Assembly (NCBI GenBank): GCA_903844155.1
Contig: CAIMSU010000261.1
Location: forward strand, 1-35,551
Source: an uncultured Pseudomonadota bacterium
GTDB lineage: Bacteria > Myxococcota_A > UBA796 > SXON01
Direction of reading: 5' to 3'
Length of the DNA: 35,551 bases
The notes beneath the pieces were generated by a model. The model saw only the letters and a list, made by a program, of their open reading frames with translations, had not been told where the DNA came from and made no database searches. Shown here piece by piece: positions 14,218-22,691 of the stretch (its first letter is position 1; the number at the start of each line of letters is the position of its first letter). A program made the position numbers and the translations under genes.

Positions 14218-17200
14218 TTGAGCACCGTCGCGGCTCCCACGGCACGCCTCGGGGGCGGCGCCGCGATCCTCGCTCTCCTGGCCGGTCTGGCCCTCCGGCC
14301 CGAGGCCGCCCAAGCCGCGTCGTGGTCCGAGGCCGAGCCGCTGGTGCGCAACCTTCAGCCGGACGGGACGCTGCCGCTGGTCGCGGGGCGCGCCCTGCTG
14401 ATCGAGCCCGGCGCCGCGCAGATCGCGATCACGACGGCGGACGGCGATGCGGTGCCGGTCAAGGTCGAGGGGGCCGAGGTGCTCATCCCGTCGACGGAGT
14501 CGCTGCGCCGCCTGACCTTTGACGGCGATCTGCGAGGGGTGGCGGTTCGTTTCCAGGAGCGGCGCGGGGACGCGGGCCAGTGGGAGGCCTACGAGCGGCG
14601 GGTGCTGCGGCTCCTTCGCACGCCGGATCTCGGGCAGATCGGGCAGGTGGAGACGACCCCCTGGGGCAGCGCGCGATTGTCGGCGTCGATCCGGCTTCGT
14701 GCCCGGGCCGTGGTGGACGCTGGCATCGCGCGGCTGGGAGCGCTCGCGGATCTCGAGGCGGACCGTCCTGCGAGCTACCCCTCGCACGGCGCAGCCGTCA
14801 TCGTGCTGGATCGCCTGGCGCAGGCCGGGGCTCCGGCGGGCTCGCACGGCGCGTTCTCGGTCGTGGGTCCCGGACTCGTGCGGGTACGCGTCCAGCCAGT
14901 CGCGAACGGCAATTTCGTCCGCTTTCCGACCACGGTGAGCATCGACGGCAATGTCGTCCTCGCGCGCGTTGAGGGGTCGACGGGCACGGTGCCGTACTCC
15001 GAGGACCTCTGGCTGCCGCCGGGCTCGCACGACGTGACGGTCGACACGGCTGGAACGCCGGCCACGTTCGGCGCCGAGGTTCACCGCTTGCGCGGTTGGA
15101 CGCTGGCCGGGCGGGTTGGGGCGACGGGGCGGGAGACGGGCATGGCGTTGGCGGAGGCGCAGTTCCTGGCCGGGAAGCGGGAAGACGCCGTCGCCTTGTT
15201 CCGGTCCCACCTCAAGGATGAGGGGGTCGCTGGCGCGTTCGCCCGGGCGCGCGTGATCCTGCTGACGGACGATCTGGACGAGCTGCGTCGGCTGGCGACG
15301 GAGGCGATGAGCGAGACCGTCGGCAGTGCCTGGCAGCCAGTTTCCCACGATCAGGACGTGGTCGAGGTGACGGCAGACGCGATCCTCCGGCGCGGCGCGG
15401 CGCTGGACCCGACGCTGGTGCGCGCCGCAGTGGACGCTGCGATGGACCCGGACCCCGAGGCGCTGGCCGCGTGGCTCGACAGCCTCGGGGGATCGCGTCC
15501 GCGCGGGCTGGCCTGGCAAATGCGGGGCGCGGATGTGCCGCTCGGCGAGGACCCGCGGAAGGGGGCGCTGCGTGAGGCGGCGCGGTCGACACGCTGGGTG
15601 CGGATGACAGCCTCATCCGGGATGGACGGCGGGTTTGTCTCCAGCGACCAGTGGCCAGGGGTCCCGCGTGCGCACGTCATCGCCGGAGCGCAGTTCGATG
15701 TGCAATTGCCGGACGTCGGGCACGGGCGGGTCCCCGTGCTCGCGCTCAACTCGGTTGGGCCGGCCCGCTACCAGATCGACGGGGTCGAGCACCAGACCCA
15801 GGGTGGCGACCTCACCGTCGCTTTGCCTGCGGGTGACCACACGCTCGCGGTCGAGTCCGGCGAGATCGTCGTCCCCGAGGCCTCGCTCGTGCCGCTCGCG
15901 CCGCGCACCTACGACTGGCAGCGCACCATGCTCCCCGCGACGTTCCCACTGCCTGATGCCGGCGCGCCCGTCGCCCTGCGTGTCGACGCCGCGGGCTTGC
16001 GGGTCGTGCACGCCGTCCTCCGCACCGCGACCGGGACCGAGCGCCCGGTTGATCTCGACGTCTCCGACGGGGCGGCCGTGTTCAGCGCGAACGCGGACGA
16101 GACCTCCGTCAGCTTCGCGGGAGTCGTTGGCGGCGAGGTTGGTCTGGCGATGCGGACCGTGCGCGTCGATCCGCCGCCCCGCACGGTCTTTGACGGCGAC
16201 CCCGGGCCGTTGCTCGCGGAGATCGCGCGTTTGAGCACCGAGATCGACCACACCACCGGGGGCGCCGCTGCGGCCTCCCGCATCGACCGCGCGCGCCTGT
16301 TGGCTACGCTCGGGCAGGTGACCGCGTGCCGTCAGGACCTCGCCCGCGCGCTCGCTGCGGACCCCAGCTTGCGCGAGCCCGCAGGTGTCGTGGCGGCGCT
16401 CCTGCCCGACGTGCCTTCGGCCGTCCTCCCCGGGCCCCAGACCACCGCGGCGACGATGGCAGCCGCGAACCCCGGCTTGTCGTTCTCGTTCGGCGGAACG
16501 CCCGCGGACCGGGCCACCCAGCTTGAGGTCCTCGGCGACTCCGTCAACGGCGCCTGGCTCGCAGCAGCCCGCGAGCGCCAGACGGCGGGCGACCTCGTCA
16601 AAGCCCTCGACGACGCCCGCCTCGCCGGTCCGGAGGGCGTAGAGCTCGCGACCCAACTGGAGCTTCGCGTCCGCTACAAGAGCATCCCGCGCGTCGACAC
16701 CTCCGCCGGTCTCGTCCCCGTCAGCGTGAAGCCCGACCCCGTCGACCCGAACGCACCCCTCTGGCACCGCGTCCGCGACGCGCTGCTCGCCGCTCCCGCC
16801 GATTTCCAGGACGCCACGAAGACCGTGACGCTGCGTGGCCCCGGCGGCGATCTCGCAACGGCCAAGGGCTCGACGTACACCGTCCGGCTGTACTGCCGCC
16901 AGGAGGGCGCGATCGGGCCCGACGGCGTCGCCGATTCCTCCTCGCCGCCGTGCGTGGTCGCCATCCGCTTCGATGATGAGCACCGCCTCGTCCAGATCGC
17001 AGACGGCAGCGCTGCGCAGGTGGACTTCAAGGGGCCGCGCGGCCTGCATGACGTCGAGATCAGCGGGCCGGGCGACGGATACGCCGTGCTCGCCCGCGTG
17101 GACGTTGACGGAAAGCCCCTGGCCATGCACGTGACGCGCAACGCCATCCGGGTGATGCCCGGGCAGCCGATCGCCGTCTCGGTCGCGGGCGAGGGGGTCG

Positions 17201-18318
17201 TGCGCGTGGACGCGGTCTCCGGCAGCCTCAAGGTGCGGCTCGGGGATGGCGCGGGCGCGGTGCATGGCGTGGCGACAGCCGGAGCGCCCTTCGTCGCTGC
17301 GGCGCCGGGCGAGGGTGCCCTGGTGCTGCACGTCGTCGGCGACGGCGAAGTGTTCATCTACCGGGGCACGTTTCCGAGCGTCACCGCGCTCGCGGGCGCG
17401 CCGGACATCCCGCGCGGATTTCCGTCGCCGTCCTTCCCCGTCGACTCGCTGTTGGCTCGTCAACCGCTGCCCCCGTCGGACGTGCTGGGTGAGCCTGGCA
17501 GCCGCGGCTCCGTGCGGGTTGGCGCGGCGGTGGTGGTTGACTCGCTTCGGGCGGCGAGCGTGCCCTACGCCGCGCTCACTGGCGAGTGGCTGCGGACCGA
17601 GGGGCACGGGTGGCTGCGAGCCGGGGCGTGGACGCACGTCCCCCTCAACAGCGTTTCCGTTGGCGGAGACGCCGCATACATCTGGACCAACGGGTTCCTG
17701 CAAGGCCACGGCGACCTCGTCGCTGAGCCGGGCTCCGTCGGCCTCGACGGCTTTCTGCGCGTGCGCGAGGGGGTGCCCTTTGCGGCGAATTGGCAGGTCC
17801 GCGGGCGCGCCGAGCTGTTTGCGCGGCCCTCGTTCTCCAAGCCCCGCCTCGGCGGTGACCCCAACGTCTGGACGCTCTACCGGGCCGACCACCCGTTTGG
17901 CGCAAGCCTGGACGCCAGCGTCCTCTCGACGCCCACCCGGGACCTGCGCTGGGAGGGCGGCTTGAGCCTCATCACCAACGCCGGCCCGACCATCGACCAG
18001 ATCGGCCCCTACCTCTCCGTCGACCTCCTCCCCGGTCCTGCGACCTGGCTTGGCTTCGATCTCCGCACGCCGCTGAAGCTCGCCGACGACCATCGGGCTG
18101 CCACCGTTTTTGCCCCGCGCGTTGAAGCGCTCGTGAATGAGGCCATCTGGATGCAGGACACCCGCCGCCTCGTGCTGTACTCGAAGATCGGCCTCGAAAC
18201 GGACACAGTCTCGCCCGACTTCCAGGCCGGGCTCACGTGGATGTGGACCGACCACCGCGGCCTCCGCGACCTTGCGCCGGACGGTGAGCCGTTCATGACG
18301 ACCCGGGAGGCGCTGTGA
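14218..18318 (+). CDS. Very large exported protein of the CapBC-type operon, possible outer-membrane barrel
   Basis: I choose TTG 14218 because the product then begins MSTVAAPTARLGGGAAILALLAG..., a proper signal peptide with a likely cleavage after AAQA near residue 33. The frame is also open from ATG 13996, which overlaps the previous stop as ATGA, but that start would put 74 residues of repeat-derived sequence before the signal peptide. From TTG the protein has 1366 residues. It has beta-rich regions, a TPR-like helical stretch at about 310-365 (AEAQFLAGKREDAVALFRSHL) and another at about 660-725. The last 270 residues (about 1097-1366) alternate polar and aromatic/hydrophobic residues in short strands, such as DAAYIWTNGFLQGHGDL, LRWEGGLSLITNAG and RLVLYSKIGLETD, as in outer-membrane barrels. 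The family is not recognised. The stop overlaps the next GTG. Confidence 0.65.
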   Translation: MSTVAAPTARLGGGAAILALLAGLALRPEAAQAASWSEAEPLVRNLQPDGTLPLVAGRALLIEPGAAQIAITTADGDAVPVKVEGAEVLIPSTESLRRLTFDGDLRGVAVRFQERRGDAGQWEAYERRVLRLLRTPDLGQIGQVETTPWGSARLSASIRLRARAVVDAGIARLGALADLEADRPASYPSHGAAVIVLDRLAQAGAPAGSHGAFSVVGPGLVRVRVQPVANGNFVRFPTTVSIDGNVVLARVEGSTGTVPYSEDLWLPPGSHDVTVDTAGTPATFGAEVHRLRGWTLAGRVGATGRETGMALAEAQFLAGKREDAVALFRSHLKDEGVAGAFARARVILLTDDLDELRRLATEAMSETVGSAWQPVSHDQDVVEVTADAILRRGAALDPTLVRAAVDAAMDPDPEALAAWLDSLGGSRPRGLAWQMRGADVPLGEDPRKGALREAARSTRWVRMTASSGMDGGFVSSDQWPGVPRAHVIAGAQFDVQLPDVGHGRVPVLALNSVGPARYQIDGVEHQTQGGDLTVALPAGDHTLAVESGEIVVPEASLVPLAPRTYDWQRTMLPATFPLPDAGAPVALRVDAAGLRVVHAVLRTATGTERPVDLDVSDGAAVFSANADETSVSFAGVVGGEVGLAMRTVRVDPPPRTVFDGDPGPLLAEIARLSTEIDHTTGGAAAASRIDRARLLATLGQVTACRQDLARALAADPSLREPAGVVAALLPDVPSAVLPGPQTTAATMAAANPGLSFSFGGTPADRATQLEVLGDSVNGAWLAAARERQTAGDLVKALDDARLAGPEGVELATQLELRVRYKSIPRVDTSAGLVPVSVKPDPVDPNAPLWHRVRDALLAAPADFQDATKTVTLRGPGGDLATAKGSTYTVRLYCRQEGAIGPDGVADSSSPPCVVAIRFDDEHRLVQIADGSAAQVDFKGPRGLHDVEISGPGDGYAVLARVDVDGKPLAMHVTRNAIRVMPGQPIAVSVAGEGVVRVDAVSGSLKVRLGDGAGAVHGVATAGAPFVAAAPGEGALVLHVVGDGEVFIYRGTFPSVTALAGAPDIPRGFPSPSFPVDSLLARQPLPPSDVLGEPGSRGSVRVGAAVVVDSLRAASVPYAALTGEWLRTEGHGWLRAGAWTHVPLNSVSVGGDAAYIWTNGFLQGHGDLVAEPGSVGLDGFLRVREGVPFAANWQVRGRAELFARPSFSKPRLGGDPNVWTLYRADHPFGASLDASVLSTPTRDLRWEGGLSLITNAGPTIDQIGPYLSVDLLPGPATWLGFDLRTPLKLADDHRAATVFAPRVEALVNEAIWMQDTRRLVLYSKIGLETDTVSPDFQAGLTWMWTDHRGLRDLAPDGEPFMTTREAL

Positions 18319-21300
18319 GCACCCCCGCCGAATCCGGCCATCCGCCCCGGCGCTCGCTGCACGCCCGCGCAGACGCGTTCGTGCCCCCGCTGCGCCCGTC
18401 CAACCTGCCGGCGCACCCGCTCGCGACGTGGGTACGGCCGCTCTTTGCGCGCGTTCGTCGCGAGGAGTTGGACTGGTTCACGCCGCAGGTGGCCGGCCTG
18501 GGGCTCACGGCCACGGCCGAAGCGGTCGTTCAGGCGATCCAGGCGGCGCGACGGGAGCGCGGCGGGTTCGAGGAGCGGGCGGAGCTCCTGAAGGCGCAGC
18601 ACGATCAGGCGCGCACCGAGGTTGAACGACGCGAAGTGTTGGCCCGCTACCTGCGAGTGAACGCGGTGCCGGGGAACGCCCGGGGGTTGAGGCGGGACCT
18701 GCGCGCGCTCCGCGACACGTTGGATCTGGGTGCCGTGCTGGAGCGGGAGGCGCTGGAGGTCGAGCGGTGGGGCGCGCGAATCGAGGTTGGCGCCGAGCTG
18801 CTCGCCGGGCTGGTGAGCGAGGTGTGTGCGACGGATCCGCAGGAGGCCGGCAGGCTCCTCGACGAGACGGTCGGCTGGCTGCTCGCGGATCTGCTTGGCG
18901 ACGTGCGGAAGCCAACGCGCCGGACGGCTGCGCGGGCGTTGGCGGAGGCGGGGGCGACCGTGCTGGACGCGAAGGGCGGCCTGTCATCGGAGCGGCTGGC
19001 CCCGCTGCAAGCGGCAGTCACCGATCAGGACGAGGATATCTGGGTGCGACGCGCGGCGCTGGGACTTGCGCTGGGGCTCGACGCCCCGACGGCGCAGCGG
19101 TGGATCCAGTACGGGCTTGAACCCCGCGGCGTCGATGCGGCGCTGCTCCGCGCCAGGGCCGTTGAGATCGCGCTTCGCCGTCCGGAGGCGTGGGGACGCA
19201 CGATGCCGATGGGCCTGCTCGAGGACCCGGCGGAGGTCGTCCGTTTTGCCTACGTGGAGGGCCTCGCGGCGCGCTCGGAGTGGGACCCCATCGCCCCCTC
19301 GGACCTGGCCCAGGTCTGCGAGGGGGCGCGCGACGCCCGGACCCGCGCGCTGGCTGCGTGTCGGCTCGGCGAGGCTGCGGCCCGGCATGCTCACATCCCG
19401 CTCTCCGGGTTGGTCACGGCGGTGCTGGACGAGGCGTTGGTGGCGGGTTTTGCGCTCGAAGGCGTCCTCGCTGTGGTTCGGAGTGGTCGCCAATTGACGG
19501 AGACCCTGCGCGAGACGTTGATCCTCCTCATCGGCTCGGACTCGCCGCCCATCGCGCGACTGGCGGCGCTGGCGCTCTCGACCGAGCACGGCGCGCAGAG
19601 CTCGGTCCGCGGGTTGGCGGCGGAGATCGCGGGCTTGCGCCTGGGAGAGGTCGGGACGGTCACGCTGCCGGAGGACATGGAGGTCGGGGAGCTGGCGCAG
19701 GCGCTGGTCCCGCACGCGGCCGAGGGGTTTGGCTTTGCCATCGATGTCGGCCGTTCCGGCGGGCAGAGCCGGTTGCGGATCAGCCGCGGCGACGCCATGG
19801 AGATGACGAACTGGCGGGTGATTCACGAGATCCGCAACCCCGGGCCGGTCAAGCGGCAGACGATCAGCCACACCACGGGGCGTGCGGACACAGGCTCGGT
19901 GCGCATTCCCCCGTCCCGGCTCGCGGAGGAGAGCCCGACCGGGGTGCCGGGCCAGCGATTGGTGGTCGAGCGCGAGGGCGGCTGGGCGCCGGTGGTGCCG
20001 ATGGTCGACGATTTTCTCCATGCGGCGCGGCGGGGCCGGGTCACGGTCGTGTCGGCTGAGGGGGTCACGGAGATCGAGGGCCCTTCGACCTGGATGGGGC
20101 GCATGCGGGCGCGTTCGGCGATCACCACGCGCTACCGGGCTCTGGACGCGAGCCGGACGGCGTCGCTGGCGGAGGAGGATCCCCAGCTCCGCCGCCGTTT
20201 CGTCGCGGCGTTCGAGGAGCTCGGGTTCACGGTGAAGTCGTCGGCGGTCGGCGTATTCAGCCGGTATTTCGACAGCGGGTTCCGCATCCTCGACCCCGTC
20301 GCGTTCGTGCTGTCGATGCGGTCGAACACGATCGTGCACGTGGCGTGGGTTGTCGCGTTCTTCGCCGCTCTGCTGGTGGCGCGGCAGATCCAGGTGCGCC
20401 TGCAGGTCAACGCGGCGCGGCGGAAGATCCCGCTGGTCGTCGGCGGGTGGGGAACGCGCGGAAAGTCCGGCAGCGAGCGGCTCAAAGCGGCGGTGCTGGA
20501 AGGGCTCGGGATCCCGTACCTGTCCAAGACGACGGGCTGCGAGGCGATGCTGTTGCACGGGCCGCCCGGCGGTCACGCGCTGGAGCTCTTCCTGTTCCGC
20601 CCCTTCGACAAGGCGACCATCTGGGAGCAGGCCGACTGCATCAGCCTGGCGCCCCAGCTCGGTGCGCGTGCGTTCCTCTGGGAATGCATGGCGTTGAACC
20701 CCGTGTACGTGGACATGCTGCAGCGCTTCTGGATGAAGGACGACCTCTCCACGTTGACCAACGCGTACCCCGACCACGAGGACATCCAGGGCCCGAGCGG
20801 CATGGACGTTGCCGAGGTTCTCGGTGTCTTTGCGCCCCCCGGCGCCACGCTCGTGACGACGGAGGCGAACATGCTCCCGGTCCTGGAGGAGCAGGCGCTC
20901 AAGCGGGGCTCAAGCATCATGGCCATCGGGCGTGCGGACCGCGAGTTGGTCGCCCGCGAGCTGATGGACCGGATGCCCCACGTCGAGCACCCCGCGAATG
21001 TTGCGCTCGCGACGGCGTTTGCGGCGGCGCTTGGCGTCCCTCCGGTCGAGGCGGTCGGCCTGATGGGCGAGCACGTCGTCCCCGACCTCGGCGCGCTGAC
21101 GATCACCCCGACGGCGTCCACGGAGGACCGCGAGGTCGTGTTCGTGAACGGCATGTCCGCGAACGACCTGCTCTCCTTCCGGCACAACTGGCGACGGGGT
21201 GGCTTTGCCGATCACGACGTGGTCCGCGACCCGGGGACGTTCCTGGTGACCGTCGTCAACAACCGCGACGACCGGGCCGCCCGCAGCCGCACGTTCGCGG

Positions 21301-22352
21301 GCGTGCTGGCCACCGAGGGCGCCGCTCACCGGCACGTCCTGATCGGCACGAACCTCGCTGGCCTGCGCCGGATGGTCGACGACGCTGTCAACGAGCGACT
21401 CCGCGCCACCTCGCTTGAAGACGGCGACCGCGTCGAAGCGCTGTTCCGCCATCTCAAGATCGTCCACCCGGTGCTGCTCGCGGGGGCCTGTGGCAAGCGC
21501 CTCGGGCTCGGCGAGACGACCGGCATCCGCGCCGCGCTGACCGATCTGGAGCTTCCCGAGCCCACCTGGCCGGACGCCCAGCATCGCGCTGAGTCCTTGC
21601 GCCCGGCGTTCACCGCCTTCGCCGAGTCGCACACCGACCTCGTCGACCATCTCGTGGCAGCAGCCGCCCGCTGGCTCGCCCTTCAGGCCTGCCTCTCGGC
21701 CCGCCCCGCCGCCGCGTTCACCGTCTACCGCGAGATCGTCCGCGCCTCGCTCATCACCGTCGACGACCCCGGCGCCAGCGCCGATCAGGTCATCGCCGCC
21801 GCCGTCCACGCTGCCCCGCCCGGCACAAATGTTCGCATCATCGGCGTCCAGAACATCAAGGGCACAGGCCTCGCGTTCGCGTACGAGTGGGTCCACTTCC
21901 GCCGGTTGTGCGTGCTCATACGCAATCTTTCCAGCCGCGATGGTGACGCTCGCCGCGACGCGCTCGACGCGATCGAGGGCCACCCCATGGCCTCCGTCAT
22001 CGCCTACGACACCGCCATCGGCGCGCTCCAGACGGTCACCGACCCGCGGCTGATCGAGCGGGTCACGGCGATCACCGCGCGTTTCCGGGCGGAGCGGGAG
22101 CGGTTGATGAGCATTCGGGACATTCGGCGAGGCTCCTGGTTCATGTCGCCCCTGCAGGCTGCGTTGGGCCTGCTGGAGCGCTTCCTCGACCCGTTTGACT
22201 CGCTCTTGCGGCGCTGGGCGGCAGACAAGGTGTTCCGGGACCTCGCGGCGATGCGGATCTCGCATGTGCGCGCGTCCCAGAAGTTGGCGGAGCTGACCGA
22301 GCGGCAGAAGGGTGGCTGGCTCGGGGGGTGGAAGCAGGCGGGGAAGGATTGA
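18315..22352 (+). CDS. CapB/PgsB-like poly-amino-acid ligase fused to a HEAT-like N-terminus
   Basis: CapB/PgsB is the ATP-dependent Mur-ligase-like amide ligase of poly-gamma-glutamate synthesis. It is about 400 residues in Bacillus; this product has 1345. Family motifs lie in the second half: Walker A GTRGKSG (713-719), SKTTGCEAM, WECMALNP (789-796), LTNAYPDHEDIQGP (814 onward, with D820 and H821), TTEANMLPVLEEQALKRG, EHPANVALATAFAAALG and FVNGMSANDLLSFR. One membrane segment (about 671-690) comes just before the P-loop, as in Bacillus PgsB. Residues 180-430 are alpha-helical pairs of HEAT type; 430-570 is a beta-rich domain; the tail after 1080 is not recognised. The GTG start overlaps the upstream stop (GTGA). 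Substrate cannot be inferred; glutamate is only the precedent. Confidence 0.85.
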   Translation: MSTPAESGHPPRRSLHARADAFVPPLRPSNLPAHPLATWVRPLFARVRREELDWFTPQVAGLGLTATAEAVVQAIQAARRERGGFEERAELLKAQHDQARTEVERREVLARYLRVNAVPGNARGLRRDLRALRDTLDLGAVLEREALEVERWGARIEVGAELLAGLVSEVCATDPQEAGRLLDETVGWLLADLLGDVRKPTRRTAARALAEAGATVLDAKGGLSSERLAPLQAAVTDQDEDIWVRRAALGLALGLDAPTAQRWIQYGLEPRGVDAALLRARAVEIALRRPEAWGRTMPMGLLEDPAEVVRFAYVEGLAARSEWDPIAPSDLAQVCEGARDARTRALAACRLGEAAARHAHIPLSGLVTAVLDEALVAGFALEGVLAVVRSGRQLTETLRETLILLIGSDSPPIARLAALALSTEHGAQSSVRGLAAEIAGLRLGEVGTVTLPEDMEVGELAQALVPHAAEGFGFAIDVGRSGGQSRLRISRGDAMEMTNWRVIHEIRNPGPVKRQTISHTTGRADTGSVRIPPSRLAEESPTGVPGQRLVVEREGGWAPVVPMVDDFLHAARRGRVTVVSAEGVTEIEGPSTWMGRMRARSAITTRYRALDASRTASLAEEDPQLRRRFVAAFEELGFTVKSSAVGVFSRYFDSGFRILDPVAFVLSMRSNTIVHVAWVVAFFAALLVARQIQVRLQVNAARRKIPLVVGGWGTRGKSGSERLKAAVLEGLGIPYLSKTTGCEAMLLHGPPGGHALELFLFRPFDKATIWEQADCISLAPQLGARAFLWECMALNPVYVDMLQRFWMKDDLSTLTNAYPDHEDIQGPSGMDVAEVLGVFAPPGATLVTTEANMLPVLEEQALKRGSSIMAIGRADRELVARELMDRMPHVEHPANVALATAFAAALGVPPVEAVGLMGEHVVPDLGALTITPTASTEDREVVFVNGMSANDLLSFRHNWRRGGFADHDVVRDPGTFLVTVVNNRDDRAARSRTFAGVLATEGAAHRHVLIGTNLAGLRRMVDDAVNERLRATSLEDGDRVEALFRHLKIVHPVLLAGACGKRLGLGETTGIRAALTDLELPEPTWPDAQHRAESLRPAFTAFAESHTDLVDHLVAAAARWLALQACLSARPAAAFTVYREIVRASLITVDDPGASADQVIAAAVHAAPPGTNVRIIGVQNIKGTGLAFAYEWVHFRRLCVLIRNLSSRDGDARRDALDAIEGHPMASVIAYDTAIGALQTVTDPRLIERVTAITARFRAERERLMSIRDIRRGSWFMSPLQAALGLLERFLDPFDSLLRRWAADKVFRDLAAMRISHVRASQKLAELTERQKGGWLGGWKQAGKD

Positions 22353-22691
22353 CGGCGACGGGGCTCACTGCAGGAACAGGTAGGCCGTGCCGAGGTCCCG
22401 CCGATTGCCGGTGGACTCCGCGCCCTGCGGCGGATCGGGGATGGAGAGGTTTTCGGGCACCCTCACGGTCGCGCGCCGCGCCGCCGGCCAAAGCCCAGCC
22501 GGTCCAGGCGAATGGTGTGACGTTCAACTCGACTGGCGAGTAAGCCCCGGCGGAGCTCCCGAGGTCCAAAACACAAGTTCGGGGGCGGACACTCTGGCGG
22601 ACGCCTGCTCCAGCGCGACGTACGGTGCCCTTGTCATGGCGTTGGAGCGGGTCTGACACTGCCGACGGGCAAGCCGGTGCTATGTTCGATC
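22353..22691 (+). other. Gap after the CapBC-type operon
   Basis: This 339-base stretch separates the ligase gene from the arylsulfotransferase-like gene. It has no clear hairpin terminator, repeat or RNA gene that I can see. The only coding signal is a doubtful small ORF (22387-22656). The promoter of the next gene may lie in the last part of the gap, but no convincing motif is visible. Confidence 0.5.
22387..22656 (+). CDS. Doubtful small ORF, possible gene remnant (89 aa)
   Basis: The frame opens with GTG 22387, or ATG 22441 for a 71-residue product starting MERFSGTLTVARRAA. The latter part looks protein-like: a beta-strand opening, GEWCDVQLDWRVSPGG, and DACSSATYGALV near the end. Two cysteines would suit a disulfide in an exported domain, but there is no signal peptide. 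Its third codon positions contain more A and T than the neighbouring genes, so it may be a decaying fragment of a secreted protein. No ribosome binding site is convincing. It could equally be chance. Confidence 0.22.
   Translation: MPRSRRLPVDSAPCGGSGMERFSGTLTVARRAAGQSPAGPGEWCDVQLDWRVSPGGAPEVQNTSSGADTLADACSSATYGALVMALERV

Noticed and set aside
11156-14245. A 1029-residue open frame on the - strand opposite the 844-residue gene
   Set aside because: It is rich in Arg, Pro and Gly, has no signal or domain, and runs through the dispersed repeat. The + strand frame has a membrane anchor and 4-base overlaps with its neighbours, so this is a high-G+C shadow.
15613-18255. An 880-residue - strand frame inside the giant exported protein gene
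   Set aside because: Low-complexity antisense composition without motifs; the + frame has a signal peptide and plausible domains.
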